Origin: Novosphingobium olei
Lineage (GTDB): Bacteria > Pseudomonadota > Alphaproteobacteria > Sphingomonadales > Sphingomonadaceae
DNA length: 64,000 bases
Direction: 5' to 3'
Assembly: GCF_012927405.1 (NCBI RefSeq)
Contig: NZ_JABBGM010000012.1
Coordinates: 44,475 to 108,474, forward strand
In this document: piece after piece, positions 35,715 to 44,393 of the stretch
Layout: the number at the start of each line of letters is the position of its first letter
Position numbering within the stretch: position 1 is the first letter of the stretch
Program-made: the position numbers and the translations under genes
The notes under the pieces: model-generated
Seen by the model: the letters and a program-made list of their open reading frames with translations, nothing else
Told to the model about the DNA's origin: nothing
Databases searched by the model: none

Positions 35715-36213
35715 CCTGTTCGTTCTGGGCGGCGCCCGTTCGGGCAAGAGCCGCTATGCGCAGCACCGTGCCGAAGCCACCGGCCTTTCGCCGGTTTACA
35801 TTGCCACCGCCCAGGCTTGGGACGACGAAATGCGCGACCGCATACACCTGCACCAGCAGGATCGCGGCCCCGCCTGGTCAACCGTGGAAGCGCCGCTTGC
35901 GCTGGCAGAGGCGATCCGCGCGCACAATGCGTCAGACGCTGTGGTGCTGGTCGATTGCCTGACCTTGTGGGTCACCAACCTGCTCCTCGCCGATCGCGAC
36001 ATCCCGGCAGCCACCACCGACCTGACGAAGGTGATCGCCGGTGCCAGAGGTCATGTCGTCCTCGTCAGCAACGAAGTCGGCCTTGGCATCGTCCCCGAAA
36101 ACGCCCTCGCGCGCCGGTTTCGCGACGAGGCCGGCAGGGTCAACCAAGCCGTTGCAGCGGCGGTCGGCGAAGTCCAGCTTGTGGTCGCCGGATTGAATCT
36201 CACGATGAAATAG
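35707..36213 (+). CDS. cobU: Adenosylcobinamide kinase/guanylyltransferase CobU (CobP)
   Basis: 168 residues from a TTG at 35707, supported by GGGAGG about five bases before it and by the family N-terminus LFVLGGARSGKSRYAQ (P-loop). Other marks: VYIATAQAWDDEMRDRI, VLVDCLTLWVTNLL, VSNEVGLGIVPENALARRFRDEAGRVNQ. Phosphorylates adenosylcobinamide then attaches GMP. Last gene of the run; its end overlaps the convergent DUF2182 gene by 14 bases. Confidence 0.93.
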   Translation: MPSLFVLGGARSGKSRYAQHRAEATGLSPVYIATAQAWDDEMRDRIHLHQQDRGPAWSTVEAPLALAEAIRAHNASDAVVLVDCLTLWVTNLLLADRDIPAATTDLTKVIAGARGHVVLVSNEVGLGIVPENALARRFRDEAGRVNQAVAAAVGEVQLVVAGLNLTMK

Positions 36214-37063
36214 CGCCACCCCAGACCAATACTGATAGCCCAATCATGCAAATTCCAACGAAAGCGGCGATCCTGTTTCCAAACCGGCTCACCCTTTCAA
36301 AAGCGACGAGAACGCTCAGAAGGGCGATCCACACGACATTCATCACACCGCCCACGAACAGCAGCGCCATCAGCAACCAGCAACAGCCGACGCAGATCGC
36401 GCCGTGGATCAGCCCCATTCGTAGCGCCCCCATGCGTCCAGGGCGGTAATACCGGCTCAAAAACACGGCCGGATTGCGACACTGGCGAAGGCATGCGTTC
36501 TTGGCCGGCGTAAGCTGGTAGATCCCGGCACAGAAGAGGAGGAGTCCGGCCAGCCAGGAACTGGTCAGCGCCATTGTCATCGGTTCCATCATGCCGCTCT
36601 GCGCAAGCAACGATTGCAGTGCGGCAATTGCCAGAGAAAACGCACCCCACAGCAGCAGGTAACCGGCGAGGAAAAGACCGGCCGCAGTCCATTCGCTCTT
36701 TCCGCGACCGGGGGCTTGGGTCGCCACGCGGTCAAACAGGAGGATGGTGGGCGAGGCCGCCGGAAGCATCATCGCGGCCATCATTACCCACCACATCGCA
36801 AACAGGATCACGAAGCGCAGCGGTCCCCCACTCATAGTCGTCGCGCCCATGGCAGACGAGGTGGCACCTCGCGGCCATAGACCGCCGGAAATCGCCATGC
36901 CGGTCCCGGCCCCTGACAGCACCCAAGCCCATGCCATGATGCAAAGCAGTGCCAGCAGGACCGCGCTTACCCGCGCGGGATGGGCCAACGCACGGCGCCA
37001 CCGCACCGGATCACGACCGGACAACACCGTGGCTGTCGAGATGAATATGAGCAAACTGCCCAT
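36200..37063 (-). CDS. DUF2182 integral membrane protein
   Basis: About 287 residues with seven or so membrane helices. DUF2182 marks: FAMWWVMMAAMMLPAASPTILLF, TPAKNACLRQCRNPAVFL and GLIHGAICVGCCWLLMALLFVGGVMN. The Met/His/Cys within helices hint at metal contact. Start is uncertain: ATG 37063 or 37075 overlap the upstream DUF1326 gene by 50-65 bases, while GTG 37027 or TTG 37024 give a shorter overlap. The two genes form a minus-strand pair often seen together. Function unknown. Confidence 0.8.
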   Translation of the reverse strand: MGSLLIFISTATVLSGRDPVRWRRALAHPARVSAVLLALLCIMAWAWVLSGAGTGMAISGGLWPRGATSSAMGATTMSGGPLRFVILFAMWWVMMAAMMLPAASPTILLFDRVATQAPGRGKSEWTAAGLFLAGYLLLWGAFSLAIAALQSLLAQSGMMEPMTMALTSSWLAGLLLFCAGIYQLTPAKNACLRQCRNPAVFLSRYYRPGRMGALRMGLIHGAICVGCCWLLMALLFVGGVMNVVWIALLSVLVAFERVSRFGNRIAAFVGICMIGLSVLVWGGAISS

Positions 37064-37643
37064 AGCTTTCGGCATGATCCAGCTTCATCGGCACGAACGA
37101 CCGACTGGTGCCCGATCCCACTTCCGCCACGTCGTACTCGAAGCCTTCCGGCAGTCGTATCTGCGCACGGATTTCTGCGCCATTTACCGGGCTGCGGATC
37201 GGTTCGCCCCTCATGTCCACGTGTTCTGCAATGCGCAGATGACCTTTGCGCGCCTCTACATCCACGTCGAAATCAATCGAGTGAAAACGGGGCTCGTGCA
37301 TCGTCTCGATGGTCGATGCAAACACTGCGAAAACCGTCGCAAACGGATCCGTGTCACCCCCGGTCATGATGGTCAGTAAGGCGTTGCGCTGTTGGGCGCT
37401 GGCCCGTTCATCGACGAACGCAGCACATTCTCCGTGGCCTTCGTGAATCGGCCCAGGCCAGTGGAACACGGCTGCGATGTTCAGCCCCGAAAGATCGATG
37501 TCACCGTGCCTGCCGACATCTATCGCCATCCCGAATACTGCCTGGCAGTGCCCCTTGTCGGGCAACCCACCGAACTGGCAGTTGCAGCCGAAATCGCAGT
37601 TGCAGTTCACCAGTTCGCGGCCCTTGAGATTCCAGTAGGTCAT
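37011..37643 (-). CDS. DUF1326 family protein
   Basis: 210 residues, ATG with an ideal GGAGG eight bases before it. The N-terminus holds NCNCDFGCNCQFGGLPDKGHC, a Cys-rich site typical of DUF1326 and suited to a metal or disulfide role; no signal peptide is seen, so it is probably cytoplasmic. The end overlaps the DUF2182 gene, suggesting one functional unit. Nearby copCD and cob genes make a transition-metal role attractive but unproven. Confidence 0.85.
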   Translation of the reverse strand: MTYWNLKGRELVNCNCDFGCNCQFGGLPDKGHCQAVFGMAIDVGRHGDIDLSGLNIAAVFHWPGPIHEGHGECAAFVDERASAQQRNALLTIMTGGDTDPFATVFAVFASTIETMHEPRFHSIDFDVDVEARKGHLRIAEHVDMRGEPIRSPVNGAEIRAQIRLPEGFEYDVAEVGSGTSRSFVPMKLDHAESYGQFAHIHLDSHGVVRS

Positions 37644-38199
37644 CCTGCACCTCCATGGTGAGAAGCACCGTCCATCCCGCTTGCAATAGCAAACGATACC
37701 ACGTCTACCCCGCGTTGTCAGGCATAAGACTCGCAATTGGTGAACCGTTCCGATCACGAGGACGACCGAGCTTTCAACGTTGTGCATGCTGACAGCGCCG
37801 CCTTCGTCATGATGATCGGCGTATAGTAAACATGCAGGTCGGCCATCGGTCTTCGGGCCGAAGATCATGATACCCGTAGGCTTGCCTCGGGAGGGCACCG
37901 CCACAGGCTGGGTGTATCGAGAGCGTCCGCACGTCGCGGGACCCTGCGTCGCGAGGGCAGCAGGCAAGCGGAAAATCTAGTCGATACCGCCCCATCGTAC
38001 AGTCGGCGAGCTGGTGCACCTGGTCGAGTTCTGCTGCCACGACAGAGCCAAAGACGAGGTCATTCATCGCAAGCACATCCTTGCAGTTCCACACATTCAT
38101 ACGCCAAGGCGCACCCAACCCCTCACCAATTGCACCCGAGTGGAGAGGTAACGTGACGGGCGGCGCATTTATGGCACTAGCTTGTCCAAGGAATGTACG
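37644..38199. other. Gap between divergent DUF1326 and copC units
   Basis: This should hold promoters for both directions. A minus-strand frame at 37807-38100 (97 codons from an ATG) is open but has no recognisable family and no good ribosome site. In another minus-strand frame a short MIFGPKTDG match near 37850-37875 recalls a small sphingomonad protein, but the homology does not continue. I treat the region as non-coding or decayed. Confidence 0.45.
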
Positions 38200-38589
38200 A
38201 TGAAGCCGTTTCGATACTTCGCCGCCACAACCGCTGTGTTCGGCCTCGCTTTCGCGCTGCCCGCACAAGCCCATCCGCGCCTGGTCTCCTCCAGTCCGGT
38301 GACGGCAGCGAACGCCATAAACGTCAGGATCATAACCCTGAATTTCAACGAATCGATTTTGCCGCAAATGTCGGGTCTTGAAATCATCATGACCGGCATT
38401 CCCGGAATGGCAGGCCATCACCCCTCGATGAAGGTCACGGGTATCAAGGTGGCTGCCAGCGCCGACCGCAAATCGCTGACTGCCAGATTGCCGCGGCGTC
38501 TCTCTGCCGGCACTTATGACGTAAGCTGGCATGCTGTGGGCAGCGATACCCACCGGGTTACCGGCAAAGTAAGTTTTACGGCTCGCTGA
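38200..38589 (+). CDS. copC: CopC-like periplasmic copper protein
   Basis: 129 residues from the ATG preceded by AAGGAATG; signal peptide MKPFRYFAATTAVFGLAFALPAQA. The mature N-terminus starts with His (HPRLVSSSPV), the classic Cu(II) ligand, and the C-terminal WHAVGSDTHRVTGKVSF contributes the Asp/His side. A Met/His stretch (MTGIPGMAGHHPSM) suits a Cu(I) site. Its stop overlaps copD by one base. Confidence 0.92.
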   Translation: MKPFRYFAATTAVFGLAFALPAQAHPRLVSSSPVTAANAINVRIITLNFNESILPQMSGLEIIMTGIPGMAGHHPSMKVTGIKVAASADRKSLTARLPRRLSAGTYDVSWHAVGSDTHRVTGKVSFTAR

Positions 38590-39470
38590 TGAACGGGTTC
38601 ACGCTGGTACGCTGGGCGGTCTATGCTGATCTCGGCTTACTGTTCGGCGTACCGGCGGCTGCCATTCTGCTCGGGGCCAGGCAAACGCTCGAATTCGCCC
38701 ATCGCTCTCTTTTGGCACTGGCGATTATTTCGGTGCCTCTGGCGGCGATGGCATTTTTTCTACTTGTTGCTCAAATGGCGGGAACCGCAATCTCGGGACT
38801 TGACCCGCAACTCATCTTGGATCTGTTAACAGGGTCCACACTTGGCCTATCCGCTATCGCCCGCTCAATCGCTCTATTTGCCGCACTTGTGCTTTTGGCC
38901 CGGCCGCGCTCTAATCCGCGGTGGCTCGTGCTTCCCACTTCAATCGCGACGGGTTCACTCGCCTGGTCAGGACATGCTGCAGCAAGCGAAGGTTGGATGT
39001 CGGCCTTGCGCCTTGCTTTGGATATTACCCACCTGCTGGCTGCCTCGATCTGGATTGGTGCATTAGCGCTCTTCCTGGCCATGCTTTTCCACAAATCGGA
39101 CTCTGCAGGCGAGCCGGTAATCACGCTGTCACGCTTTGCCGGCATCGGGAGCGGGCTAGTTGGAACCTTGTTCGTTACTGGCCTTGCCAACTTGACGTTT
39201 CTCGTTAGCCCAATGGAATTTCCCTCACTGACAGGCATTCTCTATGGTCGCCTGTTACTGCTCAAACTCTGTGCATTTTGGGGAATGCTTGCGCTTGCGG
39301 CAGTGAATCGGTTCGTTTTCGTTCCCAAGCTCATCAGGGCAGGCGACATTGCGGACCGGGCTGCGTTGATGCGTAAGCTCAAACTCAGCATCGTCATGGA
39401 GACTGTCCTTGCTTTCACGGTGCTTATTTTGGTCGCGCAATTGGGGCTGGCTGATCCTTCCCTCTCGTAA
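38589..39470 (+). CDS. copD: CopD family copper transport membrane protein
   Basis: 293 residues with about eight membrane helices. Conserved family signature LDITHLLAASIWIGALALFLAML (from about residue 139) and LLLLKLCAFWGMLALAAVNRF. CopD works with CopC in moving copper across the inner membrane, usually inward. CopC and CopD here are translationally coupled and separate from the Cus exporter 30 kb away. Confidence 0.9.
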   Translation: MNGFTLVRWAVYADLGLLFGVPAAAILLGARQTLEFAHRSLLALAIISVPLAAMAFFLLVAQMAGTAISGLDPQLILDLLTGSTLGLSAIARSIALFAALVLLARPRSNPRWLVLPTSIATGSLAWSGHAAASEGWMSALRLALDITHLLAASIWIGALALFLAMLFHKSDSAGEPVITLSRFAGIGSGLVGTLFVTGLANLTFLVSPMEFPSLTGILYGRLLLLKLCAFWGMLALAAVNRFVFVPKLIRAGDIADRAALMRKLKLSIVMETVLAFTVLILVAQLGLADPSLS

Positions 39471-39657
39471 CCAGCAATACCCGCGTGCGCACTTGCCCTC
39501 GGCGCAAGCCCGGTCGCCCTGTATCGCGCGGACATGCCCGTGCTCGCTGCATCGCGAAACTGGTATCCCCATCGCGCCGGTTTTCCTGACGATCAGGTTC
39601 AGCCGAAGTGCAGCCATCGTCAGCAAAAACAGGCCTCGGGGCGAAGGAGTGAGTCGA

Positions 39658-40041
39658 ATGAAATATCGCGCATTTTTTTCTTCTTTGGGAGTAGTAGCCG
39701 TCGCGCTCTTCACGCCCACCATGGCTTCGGCCCAGTCAAGTTGGTCGGTAACCGTGGGGAACGGTTATGGATACGACTATCCCGCGTACGGCCAGCGATA
39801 TCGAGGCTGGCGCGATGCGCACCGCGACCTTCATGATGACCTCGACGATCAGCACGACGACGCGCACGACCTGCTCGACGATCAGCATGCTGAGGCCCAC
39901 CAGTATTGGATGACGCCTTGGCAACACGAACGCCTTCACCGCCGTCTGAATCGTGAGCATGCGCGCGAACATCGACGCGAAGAGCGGGAACACTGGCGCG
40001 AACATGAACGTGGCTACTGGCAAGGCTATAACGGCTGGTAA
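39658..40041 (+). CDS. Secreted His/Asp-rich small protein
   Basis: 127 residues, GAAGGAG site before the ATG, signal peptide MKYRAFFSSLGVVAVALFTPTMASAQ. The mature part is Tyr/Gly-rich at first and then almost all charged: repeats of HDD-LDDQH and EHxREH type (HDDLDDQHDDAHDLLDDQH, EREHWREHERGYW). Such a sequence could bind divalent metals in the periplasm or act as an acid/metal stress protein. No named family recognised. Confidence 0.75.
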   Translation: MKYRAFFSSLGVVAVALFTPTMASAQSSWSVTVGNGYGYDYPAYGQRYRGWRDAHRDLHDDLDDQHDDAHDLLDDQHAEAHQYWMTPWQHERLHRRLNREHAREHRREEREHWREHERGYWQGYNGW

Positions 40042-40069
40042 GCGAAGGGGTTTCGGCGGGTCAATGCGA

Positions 40070-41233
40070 TTAGACGGCCCGCCGGCCCGGCTTATCGTGC
40101 GATAACTGGCTCGCCCCCTGTCCTCGTCTGCGGCGATGCCTGCTAAACCAAATCGAAACTCCGGTCATATACATCGCTGTCAGCCCCAATCCAGTGAGGA
40201 ATGTTACGATCCGTCCAGCAAAGCCGGCCGCCTCACCACTGTGGAAGGCAAAAGCGCTCTCAAGCAGGCGATTGGTCAGCGGTGCCCTTTCGGCATCGTA
40301 AACGTCCAGCACCCGGCCATCCACCGGATCGACTGTGATCATGCTCGTGCCTGACCAGATCCGCCATTCCCCAGGCTGACGAAGCCTGACTTGATATGCG
40401 GGCAGTGCAGGGCTCGGCAGGATGAGCGAGACGAAGGCGGCATGCGGAAGCCTGACCTGAGCGGCTGCCAGTGCTTGATTAGCAGTGACAATATGTCGCG
40501 GCAGGAGGCCAGGCTGCACTGCATAAGGAGGCCGATATGGCAAATGGCTCTCGCTGAAGCTACGCAACTGTTTGCCGAAGCCCATCGTCGCCCCGGTAAT
40601 TGCAAGTAGCACAAGGGACACAGCGGCGCACAGCCCGACCAGTCGATGCCAGCCATAAAGACGCTGGGCCGTCGAACGCCACCGACGGAAGTCGAAGATG
40701 GCGCGCCAAGCCTTGCGGCGGGGCCATGCCAGCCACACGCCAATCAACGCGCTGGCCAGCAGAAACAGGCCGGATGCACCAAGCAAGATTCCGCCCATTT
40801 CACCCAGCAACAAGCGATGGTGCAAATCATAAATCCACCGCGTCGCACTGCCTTCAAATGGCGAAGTCGGTCGCCAGTCACGTTCACCAAGCTTGGCCCC
40901 TGTCGCCGTGTCGATGAGGTGGCCGCGCTTGCGTCCGTCAGGTCCGGTATAATTGATAACGAAAATCGACGGGTCATGATCAACACGTCCGATGCTTTCA
41001 GGGCGCGTCGCAACTGGCAAGTGCGCGGCCCCAAGCAGCACGTCCAGCGAAAGTGGCATGGAGCGCTGCGGAGACGGTAAGGCGCTTCGGTCCAGTTCGC
41101 GGTGAAACACCAGGATCGCGCCGGTGAGCCCTTGCAGCGCCCACAACAAGCCGAGGGTGAGACCCATGCACAGGTGCACGCGGCGAAAAATGTGCTTTGC
41201 CCTGCCGCCTTCGTGAAATGCTGTCGACGCCAT
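40070..41233 (-). CDS. PepSY-associated membrane protein, iron-uptake related
   Basis: 387 residues. ATG at 41233 is chosen because GGAGG lies seven bases before it (an ATG at 41248 is in the same frame). Four membrane helices: residues 20-45, 135-165, 190-215 and near 355-375. First helix block is FRRVHLCMGLTLGLLWALQGLTGAILVFHREL, the PepSY_TM signature. These proteins often accompany siderophore receptors and are proposed to reduce or help release iron. It diverges from the receptor gene, with a Fur-like palindrome between. Confidence 0.9.
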   Translation of the reverse strand: MASTAFHEGGRAKHIFRRVHLCMGLTLGLLWALQGLTGAILVFHRELDRSALPSPQRSMPLSLDVLLGAAHLPVATRPESIGRVDHDPSIFVINYTGPDGRKRGHLIDTATGAKLGERDWRPTSPFEGSATRWIYDLHHRLLLGEMGGILLGASGLFLLASALIGVWLAWPRRKAWRAIFDFRRWRSTAQRLYGWHRLVGLCAAVSLVLLAITGATMGFGKQLRSFSESHLPYRPPYAVQPGLLPRHIVTANQALAAAQVRLPHAAFVSLILPSPALPAYQVRLRQPGEWRIWSGTSMITVDPVDGRVLDVYDAERAPLTNRLLESAFAFHSGEAAGFAGRIVTFLTGLGLTAMYMTGVSIWFSRHRRRRGQGASQLSHDKPGRRAV

Positions 41234-41288
41234 GCGCTGTCCCTCCAAGATGACCCGCTTTAGCCCATATCAGAAAAAATAAAACGAT

Positions 41289-41307
41289 ATTGCGAGTCAC
41301 TCGCATT
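41289..41307. promoter_or_regulatory. Fur-like palindrome between divergent iron genes
   Basis: ATTGCGAGTCACTCGCATT: the nine-base arms match in eight positions around a central C, which has the shape of an alphaproteobacterial Fur box. It lies 56 bases before the PepSY gene and 35 before the receptor ATG, so one site could repress both when iron is sufficient. Confidence 0.72.
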
Positions 41308-41341
41308 CTCGTTAGTGGCCGTGAGATCAGGAGGGACCGTC

Positions 41342-43468
41342 ATGCAAGTCACAATGCCATCTGCCACTGCCGCCATTGCACTGGCTTGCGCTTTGAGCGC
41401 GGGCGCTCACGCGAACGAAGCCGAAAGCAGTGCCGCTGATAGCGTGGGACGTGGCAGCGGCATTGTGGTCACGGGCGCGCGCGAGGCAGGCTATGCGCCA
41501 GCCGCCACGGCAGCGATCAAAATCCCTGCCGAACTCCGTGACATTCCGCAGACAGTGGACGTCGTGCCGGAGGAAATATTGCGGGATCAGCGCGCCCTGT
41601 CGATCCAGGATGCGCTCAAGAACGTTCCGGGTGTTGGCCTCAGCCACGGCGACGGTCAGCGCGACCAGGTGACAATCCGCGGCTTCAGCGCGATTTCCGA
41701 CCAATTCGTTGACGGATTCCGCGATGACGCGCTCTACTTCCGCGACCTTTCCAACGTCGAGCGGGTCGAAGTGCTCAAGGGGCCGGCGGCAGTACTCTAT
41801 GGGCGCGGTTCGTCAGGCGGCCTTATCAACCGGGTCACCCGCAAGCCGGGCGAGAACGTTGCGGCGCTGACGCTCACGGCAGGCTCTTGGGATACCAAGC
41901 GCGGCGAGTTCGACCTTGGCCGGGTCTTCGATGACGGAAAGGTCGCCTTGCGGCTTACCGGCGCGCTCGAGCGTAGCGGCAGCTTCCGGCAGTACCAGTT
42001 CCTCGATCGCGAAGCGATTGCGCCGTCACTGCTGCTGCGTCCCGGCCCGCAAACCGAAATTCTGTTCCAGGCCGATTATCTGCGCGACAAGCGCATCACC
42101 GATTTTGGCATTCCCGCCTATCAGGGCCGACCGGTGGATGTGGCACCGGGAACCTACTATGGAGCGGCGAACGCCCGCGATGCCGATACCAGCCGGTCAA
42201 AGGTTTCCTCCCAGGCGATCAGCATCGTCCATCATTTCTCGGACCACCTGACCCTGCGCAACGGCTTTCGCCGCTACAACTATGACCTCGATCGCCGCAA
42301 CACGCTTACCGGCGCGGTGCTTCCGGTCAGCGATACCCGGCCCCACCCGCTGGCCTCGCTCAACCGCTCCAACTTCTTCCGCAACGAAGATGGCTGGTCG
42401 AACCAGCTCGAACTGACCCACATCTTCGCCACGGGCGGCATCCGCCACACGGTGCTCTACGGTTTCGAGATCGGCCGCCAGACCAAGCGGCAATTGCTCT
42501 ATTCGCGCAATGGTTTTGCGACGGTCGATCTGTTCGCGCCGGTGCTGCCTGTCGTGCCGGTGGATCTTGGCGGCAATCCTGCGACCGACAACGAAGGCCG
42601 TTTCCGGAACGAAGGGCTTTATGCGCAGGATCTGATCGACTTTGGCTCGGGCATCAAGGCTCTGGTGGGTATTCGCCATGACTGGTTCGAACAGCGCACG
42701 ATCCAGCATCTTGCGCTACCCAACCTTGCCCGCAAGGACAGCGAATGGAGCCCGCGTGCGGGCCTGGTCTTCCAGCCCGATGCGACGCAGAGCTATTATG
42801 CCTCGTGGAGTCGCTCCTTCCAGCCGTCGGGCGAAGGCTTCGCGCTGGCCGTCAACAATGCCGGGATCGAGCCCGAACGGACGTCGAACAAGGAAGTTGG
42901 CGCCAAGTACACTTTCCTTGGCGGCAGGTTGAACACGACGGTTTCCTTATTCGAGCTGGAGCGCACCGGGATCAAGTCAACCGTGCCGGGGACCACGACG
43001 CTGATCCCGATCGGCACCCAGCGTACGCGCGGCGTCGAACTGTCAGCCAATCTCGACCTGGCGTCCGGCTGGCGGGCAGTGGCGGGATATTCGTATCTCG
43101 ATGCCAGGGTGATCCGCTCGGTCGCCATCGACGACCGCCAGCCAGTCCAGGGCAAGCGCGCCACGATCACCCCGCGGCACAGCGTCAACCTGTTCGTCAC
43201 CAAGACGTTCGAGGATCGCTTCGGACTCGGCCTTGGCGGCAACTACGTGGGTGACAGGTTTGCCAATCCGGGCAACACGGTGACCTTGCCGGCGTATGTC
43301 ACCGTCGATGCGCTGGCCTGGGTCAGGCTCGGCAATGCGCGGCTGCAGGTCAATGCCTACAATCTGTTCGACCGCCGCTACATCGTCTCAGGGCATGGCA
43401 CCTCGCCCAACCTGAACCTGCCCGGCGCGCCGCGTACGGTCATGGGAACGGTCCGCTTCGAACTGTGA
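41342..43468 (+). CDS. TonB-dependent siderophore receptor
   Basis: 708 residues; ATG with CAGGAGGG six bases before it. Signal peptide about 1-24, TonB box (GIVVTGARE), plug domain of siderophore type (IPQTVDVVPEEILRDQRALSIQDALKNVPGV, RVEVLKGPAAVLYGRGSSGGLINRVTRKP) and a barrel ending in a terminal RFEL. The motif set is that of FhuE/FpvA-like ferric-siderophore receptors (TIGR01783 type). Fur-like site upstream supports iron control. Exact siderophore unknown. Confidence 0.93.
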   Translation: MQVTMPSATAAIALACALSAGAHANEAESSAADSVGRGSGIVVTGAREAGYAPAATAAIKIPAELRDIPQTVDVVPEEILRDQRALSIQDALKNVPGVGLSHGDGQRDQVTIRGFSAISDQFVDGFRDDALYFRDLSNVERVEVLKGPAAVLYGRGSSGGLINRVTRKPGENVAALTLTAGSWDTKRGEFDLGRVFDDGKVALRLTGALERSGSFRQYQFLDREAIAPSLLLRPGPQTEILFQADYLRDKRITDFGIPAYQGRPVDVAPGTYYGAANARDADTSRSKVSSQAISIVHHFSDHLTLRNGFRRYNYDLDRRNTLTGAVLPVSDTRPHPLASLNRSNFFRNEDGWSNQLELTHIFATGGIRHTVLYGFEIGRQTKRQLLYSRNGFATVDLFAPVLPVVPVDLGGNPATDNEGRFRNEGLYAQDLIDFGSGIKALVGIRHDWFEQRTIQHLALPNLARKDSEWSPRAGLVFQPDATQSYYASWSRSFQPSGEGFALAVNNAGIEPERTSNKEVGAKYTFLGGRLNTTVSLFELERTGIKSTVPGTTTLIPIGTQRTRGVELSANLDLASGWRAVAGYSYLDARVIRSVAIDDRQPVQGKRATITPRHSVNLFVTKTFEDRFGLGLGGNYVGDRFANPGNTVTLPAYVTVDALAWVRLGNARLQVNAYNLFDRRYIVSGHGTSPNLNLPGAPRTVMGTVRFEL

Positions 43469-43705
43469 CACGGCTGCGGACCGGCTTCTCATCCCCGGGC
43501 TGATCCGCATGCCGCAATCAGTGCCCGCCATGGACGACTTCGCGAACCGACCGGTCGCTAGTCCTGATCGTGGCGGGCACATCCCGCCCGATGTGAAATG
43601 GCACCCTGGCAGGCGATGGCCATCTTCGAAAAAATCGCCTACAAACTTTGGCACCAAGGCTGCTATGTTAGCATGGCACTGCCTCGGAAAATGCAGGAGA
43701 CTGTC

Positions 43706-44161
43706 ATGACCGAAGACGACAAGAAGTCCGCCATTGGGGTTCTGAACCGGATCATGGAGGCCGAGCTGGCAGGAGTCGTCCGCTACACCCATTATTCGCT
43801 GATGGTGTACGGATATAACCGCATTCCGATCGTCTCGTGGCTGGAAAGCAACGCCTCGGAAGGGCTGGCCCACGCGCGAAAGGCCGGCGAACTGGTGACG
43901 CTGCTGGGCGGGCACCCGTCGCTGCAGATCGGCCCGCTTCTGGAAACCGCCCGTCATGACATTGGCGATATCCTGCGCGAGAGCCTCGAACACGAGAAGA
44001 TGACTTTGGGCCTTTACTACGAGCTCCTAGAACTCTCGAACGACCGCTCCATCCTTCTGGAAGAATATGCGCGCGAAATGATCATGCTCGAGGAATTGCA
44101 CCTCGACGAAGTCAACAAGATGTTGCGCAAACCGGGAGATGTGCAAGCTTTTGAAGAATAG
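43706..44161 (+). CDS. bfr: Ferritin-like / bacterioferritin protein
   Basis: 151 residues from the ATG after GCAGGAGA; an upstream in-frame ATG at 43598 is not needed. Four-helix bundle pattern with diiron ligands: Glu20 (AELAGVVRYTHY), Glu52/His56 (SEGLAHA), Glu95/97 (LEHEK), Glu129 and His132 (LEELHLDEV). The E-to-H spacing at 52-56 is one longer than classic Bfr, so it may be a bacterioferritin relative rather than the haem-binding type. Location after iron-uptake genes fits iron storage. Confidence 0.8.
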   Translation: MTEDDKKSAIGVLNRIMEAELAGVVRYTHYSLMVYGYNRIPIVSWLESNASEGLAHARKAGELVTLLGGHPSLQIGPLLETARHDIGDILRESLEHEKMTLGLYYELLELSNDRSILLEEYAREMIMLEELHLDEVNKMLRKPGDVQAFEE

Positions 44162-44393
44162 ACCAACCGCCATCTGGGCAATTTCGCAGGTTCCGTGCAG
44201 GGTCTATTTGTTGGAGCTAGTCCGCTAATGGTCGAGGCGCTCAGGTTCGTCCGCCATCTGCCATGCCCTGAACGCCGCGCGGTGGTTGGGGGTTGAGGTG
44301 CAATCCTGCCAGATCGCGATCATTGCCACTATTCTGACGCTGGGCAAAGTTGTCGGAAATCACTGAGTCTTCCTTTCAAGACTTGTGGCGCCG

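Noticed and set aside
37847..37875. Minus-strand MIFGPKTDG peptide resembling a small sphingomonad protein
   Set aside because: Only nine residues match; the following sequence in all frames is unlike the family, so chance or deep decay cannot be told apart.
37807..38100. Minus-strand frame of 97 codons between DUF1326 and copC
   Set aside because: No ribosome site, no recognised family; kept only as a remark in the gap entry.
40042..40090. GGCGGG...CCCGCC inverted repeat between two convergent genes
   Set aside because: Short, runs into the coding end of the PepSY gene and lacks a T-run; a terminator is possible but not supported.
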